Below, piece by piece: positions 6,593-14,766 of a stretch of DNA of 27,454 nt. The notes under the pieces were generated by a model, which was not told the DNA's origin, did no database searches, and saw only the letters and a program-made list of their open reading frames with translations. The first letter of the stretch is position 1; the number at the start of each line of letters is the position of its first letter. Source of the stretch: a virus; the IMG/VR virus record IMGVR_UViG_3300035681_000105, positions 1-27,454 of that record; one strand, written 5' to 3'. The position numbers and the translations under genes are program-made.

Positions 6593-8778
6593 GACAACAC
6601 CCGGAACGATCCATTCAACACTTCATCACTGATCACTGCAATGTCGCTGTTGTCGACGGGGAAGTGCTCAGCGTTGATCTCGCTGGTGCCATCGCTGACG
6701 TAGCTGATGCTGGTGATCTGATACCACTCAACCTCTGCGCGGTTGTCGCCTTTGCTGCTGATCCGTTGCCGCTCGAGCTTGATCACGTCGGTCGGCTTTA
6801 GGTCCGTCACAACCAGCGAAGTCTGGAAGCTGACTGTATGGGTTGAATGCTTGCGCCGGGCAAGTTCATACTTGCCGTACATGGCGGCGTGATTAGGGTC
6901 GCAGCAGAAGTCTGTTAGGTCAAACTGTTGCACCGGTGCGTCGCGTGATGTGGTTGTGTATGCCACCTGCACGGTGCGCTGAATCCCGACCTGGCTTGGG
7001 TTGCTTTCGCGCCAAAGCATCACGGCGATGAAGTCCTGCCGATCCGCGACGGGCTTGTATGCCTTGCCGAAACTGCCCGGCAGAATGTTCGATTCATCGA
7101 ACGTCTCGGCAGGTGTCAGCGCTGTCACGTCAATCTGATCGCTGTTGTTCAACGGCAGGATCGGTTCGAAGCGATACTGGCCACCAACAGACAGGAAGGA
7201 CAGCAGGAAGAACGGCGCAATGGCTGACGCGAACTCGATCAGATTGACTGACTCATCGAGGATGCCGTTGTAGTGCAGGTTGTATTCATCGCAGAATGCA
7301 GCGATGTCGGTCATGTTGCCGGTGTAGATCGGCGCAGCGATCGCTGCGGTTGCAGCGCCGGCAGCGCGCTTGTAGATCGTGAACAGGTACATCACTAGAT
7401 CAATGACCTGATTGCTGGCGCCAGTTGGGTAGACGCCGCCTACCAGGCCGCCGCTGTAGAGATCGACCTCGACGCCTTCGTCGTAGAAGATGAACAGCTG
7501 CTTTGTCGTGGTCGGGAAAGATCCCTCGCTAGGCGGGTCGTAGATGTCGCCGTCAACGCGTAAGAATGTGATGTCCGCATAGGCTGAGTTATCAGCGGTT
7601 GGCGTGATAGCAGGGTCAGCGTATGGGGTCTGAATGATCTCGTATTGAGTGCCTATCAGGGTGCCGGTGCTGGCCGGCAGTGATGGGTTGTATTGAGTAT
7701 TGACTGTTGCAACTGTGCTTTGAAAGATTGGCCGTGCTCCTGCTGGTATGCCAAGCGCCGCGCCAATGCCGCTAGCACCAAGTTCAATGTATCCAAACAA
7801 TGCAATGCCATCAAGAATTGTTCCGACCGTTCGTCCGCCACCGGTTGATGAGTTGTAATTCTCCAGAAAAATAAGACCTGGAGAATAGCCAGTAAAAGCA
7901 AGCCATGCAGCAGTGACATCAGCGCCGCTATCTGAATTGAATACCTGAATGTCTGCGGCGGTGTAACTGAAGACGGTGTTGCTTGTGTCCCCTGTGCCTC
8001 TTGTGATGATTCGGAACCCTGAATAGACGCCCGAATCAATAGCGTTGGAATCAGTGCGAACGAACCCTACCTCTGCCTTAAACAGCTGCTGTAGATAAGA
8101 AAATGTTTCAATCCCGCAATACAGCGTGCTGCCACCGATTGGGCACACATCAGGAGCCGATGCAAGCGTGGCCGCGCTGGCGTAGTCATGCGCCAGGGTG
8201 ATCGTTTGATCTGGCAGGAACGCCACGTTGCGCAGGCCGACAAAGGTCCGATGCTTTTCAGGGCTGGCGACAATCTCGCCCTGGCTGATTGTGTAGAGGA
8301 AACTGCCGACGAACTGTTCAGTTCCAGCCTTGACCATGGGCGGCTGTAGCCACACGCCACCGACATCGCTTACCCGTTTGCCGAATACAATCGGAATCGT
8401 TTCGCCTGGCGTTGCGATCCGCTGCGCTTTGTCTAGGTCAGATGATGGTTTTTTGCTGGTGAGCAATGAATCATCGAGCTTTGACCCAGCACGCGCTGGC
8501 CGCGCCTTGGGCTGCGGCGGCGCCTGAAATGTGGTGATGCCTTCAGGCGCCAGCGTGGCCGGCATCGGCGCTGGTGGCGGCGGCAGGGGTGCAACCGGAG
8601 GAGATGGGGCTGGCGCCAGCAGTGCTTCTTTCTGCTTTTGCGTCTCGGCCAGATTGCGCCTGATCTGACCCCAGACCTGTTCATCCTGCCACTTAGAAAT
8701 CTGCGCCTGATGATCGGCTAGGGCTTTGAAGTAGCCCGGTTCATTCCATTGAATGTGCCTGATGATCTCTTCGCTCAT
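6589..8778 (-). CDS. Central tail hub / host-specificity protein (gpJ-like)
   Basis: A 729-residue protein. The core begins near residue 120 with TPGETIPIVFGKRVSDVGGVWLQPP, the signature opening of gpJ-type hub proteins, followed by YTISQGEI and HRTFVGLRNVAFLPD. Later blocks include DIAAFCDEYNLHYNGILDES (hub domain) and DLKPTDVIKLERQRISSKGD near the end. The first 120 residues are atypical: a helical, Trp-rich segment, then a proline-rich linker near 55-80 and a basic Ser/Lys segment. At 729 residues it is much shorter than lambda J (1132), lacking the fibronectin-type C-terminal part; separate fibre genes follow instead. ATGA overlaps at both ends. Confidence 0.82.
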   Translation of the reverse strand: MSEEIIRHIQWNEPGYFKALADHQAQISKWQDEQVWGQIRRNLAETQKQKEALLAPAPSPPVAPLPPPPAPMPATLAPEGITTFQAPPQPKARPARAGSKLDDSLLTSKKPSSDLDKAQRIATPGETIPIVFGKRVSDVGGVWLQPPMVKAGTEQFVGSFLYTISQGEIVASPEKHRTFVGLRNVAFLPDQTITLAHDYASAATLASAPDVCPIGGSTLYCGIETFSYLQQLFKAEVGFVRTDSNAIDSGVYSGFRIITRGTGDTSNTVFSYTAADIQVFNSDSGADVTAAWLAFTGYSPGLIFLENYNSSTGGGRTVGTILDGIALFGYIELGASGIGAALGIPAGARPIFQSTVATVNTQYNPSLPASTGTLIGTQYEIIQTPYADPAITPTADNSAYADITFLRVDGDIYDPPSEGSFPTTTKQLFIFYDEGVEVDLYSGGLVGGVYPTGASNQVIDLVMYLFTIYKRAAGAATAAIAAPIYTGNMTDIAAFCDEYNLHYNGILDESVNLIEFASAIAPFFLLSFLSVGGQYRFEPILPLNNSDQIDVTALTPAETFDESNILPGSFGKAYKPVADRQDFIAVMLWRESNPSQVGIQRTVQVAYTTTSRDAPVQQFDLTDFCCDPNHAAMYGKYELARRKHSTHTVSFQTSLVVTDLKPTDVIKLERQRISSKGDNRAEVEWYQITSISYVSDGTSEINAEHFPVDNSDIAVISDEVLNGSFRVLS

Positions 8779-8990
8779 GGCTCCTCCATCGGGCAGTAGC
8801 AGGTGACCATCGTTGCCTCAATGGCTGAGACCAGAAAGACGCCGCCATCGACCTTGTCGACGCATAGTTTCTCACCGCTTGGCAGTTCATAGACGCGCTT
8901 GCCATCGCGCAGGGTCAACGTCACGCCAGAATGCGTGCTACCGTCCCCGCAGGTGACGGTGAGATTCATGGCGATCAACCGATCCTTCAT
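8775..8990 (-). CDS. Small cysteine-containing protein in tail-tip cluster, function unknown
   Basis: A 71-residue protein with two beta-rich halves (NLTVTCGDGSTHSGVTLTLRDG, then GVFLVSAIEATMVTCYCP) and four cysteines, two in a CYC pair near the end. It is wedged by ATGA overlaps between the gpL-position protein and the gpJ-like hub, the place of gpK/gpI-type tip genes in lambda, but none of the catalytic motifs of gpK (NlpC/P60) are present. Coding is supported by overlaps at both ends. Confidence 0.7.
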   Translation of the reverse strand: MKDRLIAMNLTVTCGDGSTHSGVTLTLRDGKRVYELPSGEKLCVDKVDGGVFLVSAIEATMVTCYCPMEEP

Positions 8991-9487
8991 CGCCCCGTGA
9001 ACCTACCGATCAAATCCGATGAGACCTTGCGGCTCGGGATCTGCGCTTTGAGTTTGTCGATCGCAGGGTTGACCGTCCACGAGACTGTCGTGTCGTTCAG
9101 GCTTGCCGATTGAATGCTGCCGATGTATCGGCTGACGATCTGCGCGCTTGTGGCATCGAAAGAATCTTCGCCTGGATCTTGAATCACCAGCGATGCGATC
9201 ACAAGCGTGTCACCATTGATGGCCGCATCAGTCAGATCGACCACATCACCCACCGCTGCCAACACGATCGACAGGTCGTTGACCGATCCGGCATCGGTTG
9301 ACCCAAAACCGCTCACGTCGAACGCCAGATAGCTGTAGGTTCCCGCCACGTCGGTGTCGATCGTCAACGGCTGCGCTACTTGATAGAAGTTCTGCCATTG
9401 CCGTGTCGGTGCTCGCAGGCCGCCAGACATGACGTTGGCCCGATCGGCGTAATACTCAAGAAAGCACATGATGTCGTAGTAGCCCAT
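8987..9487 (-). CDS. Minor tail / tail-tip protein (DUF1833-like, gpL position)
   Basis: A 166-residue protein directly after the tape measure. Strands such as YSYLAFDVSGFG, DTLVIASLVIQDPGEDS and IGSIQSASLNDTTVSWTVNP and the terminal IPSRKV segment resemble DUF1833-type tail-tip proteins, which occupy this slot in many siphoviruses. The first 20 residues (MGYYDIMCFLEYYADRANVM) may be an extension; an internal Met at residue 20 would give a shorter start, but the TGATG overlap with the tape measure favours the upstream ATG. Confidence 0.6.
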   Translation of the reverse strand: MGYYDIMCFLEYYADRANVMSGGLRAPTRQWQNFYQVAQPLTIDTDVAGTYSYLAFDVSGFGSTDAGSVNDLSIVLAAVGDVVDLTDAAINGDTLVIASLVIQDPGEDSFDATSAQIVSRYIGSIQSASLNDTTVSWTVNPAIDKLKAQIPSRKVSSDLIGRFTGR

Positions 9488-11235
9488 CAGGCCAGCCCCA
9501 CTGCTCGACGTGTGCCCATGTCGTTGCGCAGCATGGCAAGCGTCTGATTCACGCCGGCCTGCACAGCGCGGCTCATGTCTTGTGTGGTGACGTAGTTGGT
9601 GCCATTCATCTGTGTGACCGGGCCGGTTTGAATGCTGACCCGAGCCGAGCTGGGCATCACCACGCCGCCCTCTGCAAACCGCGGGATAGCAGAAGCGCCA
9701 CGACGGCCAGCCATCCAGTTGGCTGCAAAGCCGCCGGCTTTCGACTGCGGCACGATGTACTCAGGCTCTCCGCCTTCGCCCACGAGCGCCATCGTCGGGC
9801 CGTTCACCACGCCACCATCAGCAAACCGCGGCAAGCTCACGCCAGGAAAGAATGGGATCTGTGGCAGCTGCAACACGGCCAGCGCGCGGTTGGCTGCAGC
9901 GATCAGCTGGTTGATGCCGCCGATGGCGCCGTTAATCGCGTTTTCAATGCCGCCGATGACGCCGTTCACAATGCCACGGATAACGCCAGCAGCTGCCTCG
10001 AATGGCCGCGACAGCATCCCGCCAAGCGTCTGGAACAGCTGGCCGATGCCTTGGGCCATGGCGCTCAGGCTGCGGGTGATTGGATCAATGAAGATCGACT
10101 TAAAGCCCTGCGCCGCTGATTGAAGAATCTCGCCAATCACCCTGAATGCCGCGCCGATCTGATCACGGAAGGCATAGATCGCCACGCCTGCGGCCACTAG
10201 CAGGGCAATCCAGCCAACCGGGCCGGTGAACACAGCCGCAAGAATTGGCAGCAGGCCGCTGAGCGCACCGCCGATAGCAGTGATCACAGGAATCACCGCG
10301 CCGATTGCGGATCCGATCGTCGTGAAAATGGCACCACCTGCAAACACACCGGCCAAGGCACCACCGATCGAGATGATCGCGCTGATCGCTGGTGCCAACA
10401 ACACGAACGCTGCAGTCAGCGCGCCAACCGCGAAGATGATGCCTTGAAGCGGAGCCGGCAAACCGCTGAACCATTGCGCAAGACCCGCGATGCCTTGGGC
10501 CAGTTGTGTGATGAATGGCAGCAGAGCGGTAATCGCTTGATTGAATGGGCCGGCCACTGATCGAGCGATGCCGTTCAGCGCATCATTGAACTTGTCAGCC
10601 GCCTGCGCCATCTCGGTGTCGATCGTTGACGCGTATTGCCCGAGAGCGCCGCGGCCCTGGTTGAGCATGGGAATCAGGTTGGCCCCAGATCTGCCGAATA
10701 GTTCCATGGCCAGCGCTGTCTTCTGCGCGCCATCGGGCATCTTTGAGAACTTGTCTGCAACATCGAGCATGATCGCGTCCATGCTTCGCACCTTGCCCGC
10801 CGCATCAGTTGAACTGATGCCAATCGAACGCAGTGCTTCGTTCGCCTTCGACGCTGGGTCGACGATGCCTTTGGCCAGTTTGCCCATCGCTTTGGCGACT
10901 TCTTCAATACTGCTGCCACTGTCCTTCGCCGCTGCGCCAAACTTGCTCAGGATCGGCACCGCGACGCCCGTGCGTTGGCTGAGATCGTTCAGGTTGTCGG
11001 CCGCATCAATCGCGCGCTTGCCTAGCGCCGCGATGCCTGCAATGCCTGCTGCAGGCACCAGCGCACCTAACGCGTTAGTCAGTCCGCCGGCCACGCCCTT
11101 GATCCGCCCTAGCGCACCGCCTGTTTCATTGGCTTGCCGTTCAGTGTTGCCAAGCGCTTTGTTCAGGCTGTTGATCTCGCCCAGTCCGTCAACGCTGGCC
11201 TTGACCCGGACGGCCGCATCCATGTTCAGCGCCAT
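9487..11235 (-). CDS. Tape measure protein
   Basis: A 582-residue protein. The N-terminal region (VKASVDGLGEINSLNKALGNTERQANE, then SQRTGVAVPILSKFG and LRSIGISSTDAAGKVRSMDAIM) is typical of phage tape measures (lambda gpH / TP901 type). Residues about 235-370 hold several hydrophobic segments (GIIFAVGALTAAFVLLAPAI, AIGGALSGLLPILAAVF, WIALLVAAGVAIYAF), used for inner-membrane passage of DNA. The C-terminal part carries the repeated FADGGVV/FAEGGVV motif with ALVGEGGEPEYIVP, found in many tape measures. At the usual 0.15 nm per residue the tail would be near 90 nm. The TGA shares one base with the next ATG. Confidence 0.93.
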   Translation of the reverse strand: MALNMDAAVRVKASVDGLGEINSLNKALGNTERQANETGGALGRIKGVAGGLTNALGALVPAAGIAGIAALGKRAIDAADNLNDLSQRTGVAVPILSKFGAAAKDSGSSIEEVAKAMGKLAKGIVDPASKANEALRSIGISSTDAAGKVRSMDAIMLDVADKFSKMPDGAQKTALAMELFGRSGANLIPMLNQGRGALGQYASTIDTEMAQAADKFNDALNGIARSVAGPFNQAITALLPFITQLAQGIAGLAQWFSGLPAPLQGIIFAVGALTAAFVLLAPAISAIISIGGALAGVFAGGAIFTTIGSAIGAVIPVITAIGGALSGLLPILAAVFTGPVGWIALLVAAGVAIYAFRDQIGAAFRVIGEILQSAAQGFKSIFIDPITRSLSAMAQGIGQLFQTLGGMLSRPFEAAAGVIRGIVNGVIGGIENAINGAIGGINQLIAAANRALAVLQLPQIPFFPGVSLPRFADGGVVNGPTMALVGEGGEPEYIVPQSKAGGFAANWMAGRRGASAIPRFAEGGVVMPSSARVSIQTGPVTQMNGTNYVTTQDMSRAVQAGVNQTLAMLRNDMGTRRAVGLA

Positions 11236-11936
11236 TTATTTGGCCCCCTTCTGCGCAGCCATCAGCACCTCGCCCTCAATCACCTGGATGTCCTCCAGCA
11301 TGGCGGCGGGGTCCTCTGCTCCATACAGTCTAAACGCTAGATCCAGCGCAAGGTAATCAAGCCCGATCACCCCGGTCGGCCCGCTTCGCCATTGCGTCTG
11401 GCACCTCAGGAACATCTGCACAGCAGGCCATGCCTCCGGTTCAACCTCAAAGTGCTCCGGCTCTGGTGGCAGATTGAGATCAATGCCGAAGGCTGCAGCG
11501 TCGTCAGCGGTGTTGTCAATGACGCCACCCTTGATCCAGTATCGCGCAGCCTCGGTCAGTTTTTTAGTTTCTTGCCGGCGACGCTTTCAAAGTACGCCTC
11601 AATGATCGAACCGGCCAGGCCGGGGATGTTGAGCAGCTGAGCTTTGCTGGTGGCGCTGAATGGCACCTCCTCACCCTCGTCATCAACGACCCCGGTCCAG
11701 CCGGCTAGGACTTCATCAGCAATCGAGATGTCTGAGATGTCGCTCTCGAATGCTTCGCCCTTTTGCGCCGCCCTCAGTCGGTCCTGCACCTCTGTCTGGA
11801 TCTCGTTGATCCTTGACTGCGGCAGCCGCTTGAACTCCGCATCAAAGGTCTGCTTCTCGTATTTGCCGCCATCGGTCGGCACCTTGAAAGGCACCGGCCA
11901 TGAGTAGGTGGCGGATTGCTTGAGAACGAATGCCAT
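11236..11936 (-). CDS. Tail assembly chaperone, predicted -1 frameshift fusion (gpGT-like)
   Basis: A -1 slip at 11559-11565 joins the 126-residue chaperone to 107 further residues beginning LTEAARYWIKGGVID and ending at TAA 11236, one base before the tape measure ATG; predicted total 233 residues. The second part is open throughout and carries the AWPAVQMFLRCQTQWRSGPTG and GLDYLALDLAFRLYG segments typical of DUF1799-type phage proteins found in this slot. It lacks its own well-placed start; the first ATG would remove half of the domain. By analogy with lambda gpG/gpGT, the ratio of the two products controls tail assembly. Confidence 0.85.
11556..11936 (-). CDS. Tail assembly chaperone (gpG-like, unshifted product)
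   Basis: A 126-residue protein between tail tube and tape measure. The pattern FKVPTDGGKYEKQTFDAEFKRLPQS and VLAGWTGVVDDEGEEVPFS is the common form of phage tail chaperones that coat the tape measure before tube polymerisation. It ends in the lysine-rich VAGKKLKN just before TGA, and the last codons contain a slippery heptamer that produces the longer GT form. Confidence 0.85.
   Translation of the reverse strand: MAFVLKQSATYSWPVPFKVPTDGGKYEKQTFDAEFKRLPQSRINEIQTEVQDRLRAAQKGEAFESDISDISIADEVLAGWTGVVDDEGEEVPFSATSKAQLLNIPGLAGSIIEAYFESVAGKKLKN
11559..11565 (-). promoter_or_regulatory. Programmed -1 ribosomal frameshift site A AAA AAC
   Basis: On the minus strand the zero-frame codons are CTA AAA AAC TGA, so the canonical X XXY YYZ heptamer A AAA AAC lies immediately before the stop of the short chaperone. 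A -1 slip places ribosomes on CTG ACC GAG and opens the downstream 107-codon frame. No downstream pseudoknot was assigned. Confidence 0.85.
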
Positions 11937-11943
11937 GCAGCGA

Positions 11944-13107
11944 TCAGGTGAAGACCAGAATCATCTCATCATTGCCGGTGCTGCCCGGAACTGCAACCAC
12001 TGGGATCGACAGCATGTGGATGCCGTCCTGATCTTCGTAGCTCACATCACCGATGTCGATCGTCGAACTGGTGAGCGTGACGATGTTGCCGGCCGTCTGG
12101 CCATGCTTCAGCGTGAGATTGCCAAGCGATGAATCAGACAGCGCGGCCGTGAAGTAATCCTTGCTGGCGATCGTAGGCGCCTCGAGCACGACAGTGCCGG
12201 TGACGGCGCGGTTGGTGATCAGCACCTCTTTGGAGCAGCCCACCAGTTCGCGATAGGTCACCTCGTTGCCCATGTCAAGTTCGACCGACTGCAGGCAGCC
12301 GGCGTAGCTCAGCAGCTGGAAGTTGGTTGTGTTGCCGTTCTTGAAGATGACCGGTACCGCCTGGTTGCTGTAGGTAGCAGCAGGGGCGGCCGTATCGGTG
12401 GGAGCGTTGTAGATCCCGGTCATCGTGAACTCGAGAGTCGGGATCTCGCCAACTTGACCATTGATCGTGAAGGTGCCGCGGCAGCCGGTGACCTTGTGCA
12501 GCACACCGTCGATGTTGTAGTAGATGCTCACGCTGCTGAACGTGTCACTGACTGGCTTGTAAGCCACGTTGGCGGCGATGCTGTAGACGCTGGTGTTGTC
12601 GGGCGTGAATGTAGCAGTGGTCTTCTGAACGGTTGCAACCTTGGTGCTGCCGACATAATCGGTGATGATGCCGCTCGATCCGCTGCCAGTGCCGCTGGTG
12701 ATCGAAATCACCATGCCGTTGTAGATGTCGTCCGTTGCGCTTGCGCCAGCAGCGAGCGTGATGCTGCCAGCCGAGCCGGCCTGTGCAGTGCCGGTGACTG
12801 CTGCGGCTGTCGTGGTCGCGCTGAATCCGCAGGCCTGGATCACCCGACCGAATGCGGGCGCCGTGCCAGCGCTGCCGCTGCCCGCCATCTCAACCTGGAA
12901 CGTGACCTCGACGCGGGTGTTGGCCAGCAGCTGTTGCGATGCGCCAAGGTACGGGCGGATCAGCTCGCGATCAACGGTATCGCTCTGAAGTGGCGTGATC
13001 TCAAGCTCACGCACCAGGATCGCATCAGTGCCGGCCGGGCTGCTGTCGGTTCCGTAGGAAGCCTCAGTTTTGGCCAGGATCAGGCGCTTACGGCTCAGAA
13101 GCGGCAT
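11944..13107 (-). CDS. Major tail tube protein
   Basis: A 387-residue protein following the tail terminator. The start (LLSRKRLILAKTEASYGTDSSPAGTDAILV) is typical of siphovirus tail tube proteins, as is the ITPLQSDTVDRELIRPYLG segment and the long beta strands of the tube fold. Residues about 115-190 (GSITLAAGASATDDIYNGMV, GIITDYVGSTKVATV) form a Gly/Ser/Thr-rich inserted beta domain, possibly displayed on the tail surface. Larger than lambda gpV (246) because of this insertion and a longer second half. A 35-base gap with an AGGT-type ribosome site precedes the ATG, and the tube gene is therefore not overlapped with its neighbour, which suits high expression. Confidence 0.85.
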   Translation of the reverse strand: MPLLSRKRLILAKTEASYGTDSSPAGTDAILVRELEITPLQSDTVDRELIRPYLGASQQLLANTRVEVTFQVEMAGSGSAGTAPAFGRVIQACGFSATTTAAAVTGTAQAGSAGSITLAAGASATDDIYNGMVISITSGTGSGSSGIITDYVGSTKVATVQKTTATFTPDNTSVYSIAANVAYKPVSDTFSSVSIYYNIDGVLHKVTGCRGTFTINGQVGEIPTLEFTMTGIYNAPTDTAAPAATYSNQAVPVIFKNGNTTNFQLLSYAGCLQSVELDMGNEVTYRELVGCSKEVLITNRAVTGTVVLEAPTIASKDYFTAALSDSSLGNLTLKHGQTAGNIVTLTSSTIDIGDVSYEDQDGIHMLSIPVVAVPGSTGNDEMILVFT

Positions 13108-13142
13108 CGGTCAATACCTGATAATCAACACCATCCTAGCCA

Positions 13143-13571
13143 CTATGCCGTGGCTAGATTCGTGACGCTGGTGCGATAGCGAACCAGGTAGTCGCAGCCG
13201 ATCACGCCAGCAGGTTGATCAGCCTCTACCAGTTCAAAGTTGACGCCCTGCGGTTGCACGTCGATCGCATAGCCGCCCAGCGTTAGGTCAGCCATCAGCT
13301 TGGCGTGCAGGCTTTCAACGATCGGATCAGCGATCTGATCCGGCACATTGCCACGCACGATCACCGCGATGCGCACCGTCATTGACCAGTCCAGCGTCGG
13401 CAGGCTGGTGTTCTGTTCGGCCGTGTCATTGATCGGCTCGATCACCAGCGCCGGGCTTTCACCCCTGCTGAGCGGTTCCACCCTGCTGCGATAGATGCGC
13501 GTGCTGACGCCGGTGGTGCCAACCAGCGCCGAAGCAATAGCGGCCAGGATTGACTCGCGACGGGTGGTCAT
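13143..13571 (-). CDS. Tail terminator (lambda gpU-like minor tail protein)
   Basis: A 142-residue protein with the typical opening of gpU-type proteins: an N-terminal helix TTRRESILAAIASALVG, a strand with a RSRVEPL turn, then PALVIEPINDTAEQ and a central strand MTVRIAVIVRG, followed by a helix ADPIVESLHAKLMADLTLGG and a C-terminal YLVRYRTS strand. The family caps the tail tube at its correct length and joins it to the head. Size matches gpU (131). It precedes the tail tube gene as in lambda. Confidence 0.75.
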   Translation of the reverse strand: MTTRRESILAAIASALVGTTGVSTRIYRSRVEPLSRGESPALVIEPINDTAEQNTSLPTLDWSMTVRIAVIVRGNVPDQIADPIVESLHAKLMADLTLGGYAIDVQPQGVNFELVEADQPAGVIGCDYLVRYRTSVTNLATA

Positions 13572-13897
13572 GTGTCGCAGCAGACGGTCATCGTGATGCT
13601 ACGACCGGCGCCGCTGGCGGTCACATCCAACCGCAGATAACGCACCGCGTAACCGTGAAAGGTGTGAATGTAGTTGCCCGCATCCTTTGTCTTTGCCTCG
13701 TCCATGTTGGCCCAGTCAGTGCCATTCATGGAACCCTGCAGGTGGTAGGTGATCTGGCCGCCGGTGATCTTGTCGAACGTCGTGATCACGGTGCCATCAC
13801 ACTCGATCGAAGCGCTCGAGCCAGTCGTGCCGGTGATCGCGGCAAACGTGTGGATGTTCTGCGGACGATCCGCGTTGCCGCCGACGATGGTGCTCAT
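13568..13897 (-). CDS. Small beta-sandwich-like structural protein, function unknown
   Basis: A 109-residue protein predicted to be mostly beta, with ITYHLQGSMNGTDWANMDEA near residues 49-68 and GYAVRYLRLDVTASG near 82-96. The combination of xxLxGSxDGxxW and YLRLxV resembles discoidin- or carbohydrate-binding-like phage beta-sandwich modules. It occupies the slot where lambda has gpZ, between the connector and tail terminator. A minor structural or virion-surface role is inferred. Both junctions are ATGA overlaps. Confidence 0.65.
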   Translation of the reverse strand: MSTIVGGNADRPQNIHTFAAITGTTGSSASIECDGTVITTFDKITGGQITYHLQGSMNGTDWANMDEAKTKDAGNYIHTFHGYAVRYLRLDVTASGAGRSITMTVCCDT

Positions 13898-14172
13898 GTC
13901 TTTTGAAGCCCGAGTTGAACGATCTTGCCGTCATCCATCAGCATGACCTCGCGCACGGTGTAGGCCACAGCATCAACTGTGATTGAGCTGCCGCGGGTCA
14001 GCGTACCGAAGTCAGAAGCCTTGGCGGTCAATGTGTAGTCGGTGCTGAGCACCATGCCATTAGCCAGCACTTGGCTCGGCATGTCCAGGATGCCAAGGGC
14101 AGTAACGGCGCCAGCTGTGCAACTGACGCCGAAGTCTGCCAGGAAGATTCCGAGATCCTCCGTCAGCGCCAT
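13894..14172 (-). CDS. Putative head-tail connector (lambda gpFII-like)
   Basis: A 92-residue protein rich in beta strands, ending in a TRGSSITVDAVAYTVREVMLMDDGKIVQLGL pattern (shown in part: SITVDAVAYTVREV). A terminal strand pair of the form G-x-x-I/V-x-V-x-x-x-x-Y-x-V-x-x-V-x-x-D-D-G is characteristic of gpFII-like joining proteins, which form the tail-attachment surface below the portal. Size (lambda FII is 117 residues) and position before the tail terminator fit. It overlaps its upstream neighbour by one base and its downstream neighbour by ATGA. Confidence 0.65.
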   Translation of the reverse strand: MALTEDLGIFLADFGVSCTAGAVTALGILDMPSQVLANGMVLSTDYTLTAKASDFGTLTRGSSITVDAVAYTVREVMLMDDGKIVQLGLQKT

Positions 14173-14561
14173 CAGCTGTACTTCTTAGAGCCGAGAGCAA
14201 CCACCGAAACAGCGCCGGTGCCGGTGCCGCCGGTGACGGTGAAGAGCACGCGAACATAACGACGCAGGTCGTTGCTGTTCAGGTAGATCTTCTCCTGGAA
14301 GGCGGTGTTAGCAGCAGCAGCGGTGAAGCCGCCGCCAGTCACGTCAACGAAGTCACCGCTGGTGGTCGTGTTGCTGTGCTGAATCTTGGCGGTCAGGGTG
14401 ACGCCAGAACCGGCAGCAGCGGCGTCGATGATGAAGGCAACGTCGCCTTCATAATCCAGCAGATCAACGTTGGCGGGGGTGCCAGCGCCGGTCGATCCGA
14501 CAACTGCGTTGTTGTGAACTTCGAGCAGATCCGTTTTGGACCCGAGATTGTGGATGGTCAT
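14172..14561 (-). CDS. Putative capsid-associated beta-rich structural protein
   Basis: A 129-residue, Gly/Thr/Ala-rich protein with alternating beta strands (VTLTAKIQHSNTTTSGDFVDV, KIYLNSNDLRRYVRVLFTVTG). It lies between the capsid and the connector genes, where lambda has its head-stabilising and FI genes. The IQHSNTTTSGDFVDV strand followed by an LRRYVRV strand is common in phage proteins of this genomic position. A head decoration or structural role is inferred from place and composition, not from a recognised domain. TGATG overlap with the next gene suggests co-translation. Confidence 0.7.
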   Translation of the reverse strand: MTIHNLGSKTDLLEVHNNAVVGSTGAGTPANVDLLDYEGDVAFIIDAAAAGSGVTLTAKIQHSNTTTSGDFVDVTGGGFTAAAANTAFQEKIYLNSNDLRRYVRVLFTVTGGTGTGAVSVVALGSKKYS

Positions 14562-14764
14562 GACTTAGCCCTCCGTCTGGGGGTTGTTGGTTTACGGGTC
14601 GGTTCAGGCAAATCCTGAACCACATCGGCCACCTCTGCGATGGCCTCCACAGCTTTGCCAATACCGATCAGGAACTTGGCGTCAGAGGGGGATGCCTCAA
14701 GGACATCCCCGATTCTGGCCACCTGCCCTGCCAGCATTGTTTGCCGTAGGACCTTGATCAACAT
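14558..14764 (-). CDS. Small head-associated protein, function unknown
   Basis: A 68-residue protein starting two bases after the capsid stop. Residues 1-42 (MLIKVLRQTMLAGQ, then GDVLEASPSDAKFLIGIGKAVEA) match a recurring phage pattern of a short beta-hairpin followed by a D-A-x-x-L-I-x-x-G-K-A-V helix, seen in small proteins directly downstream of capsid genes. The C-terminal 20 residues are basic and proline-rich (RKPTTPRRRAK). It could be a minor head or completion factor; no molecular function is established. The ATG of the next gene overlaps its TGA (ATGA). Confidence 0.75.
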   Translation of the reverse strand: MLIKVLRQTMLAGQVARIGDVLEASPSDAKFLIGIGKAVEAIAEVADVVQDLPEPTRKPTTPRRRAKS

Positions 14765-14766
14765 GA

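Noticed and set aside
10541-11356. 271-codon plus-strand ORF opposite the tape measure
   Set aside because: Ser/Ala/Leu-rich shadow of the tape measure gene, without ribosome site or domain.
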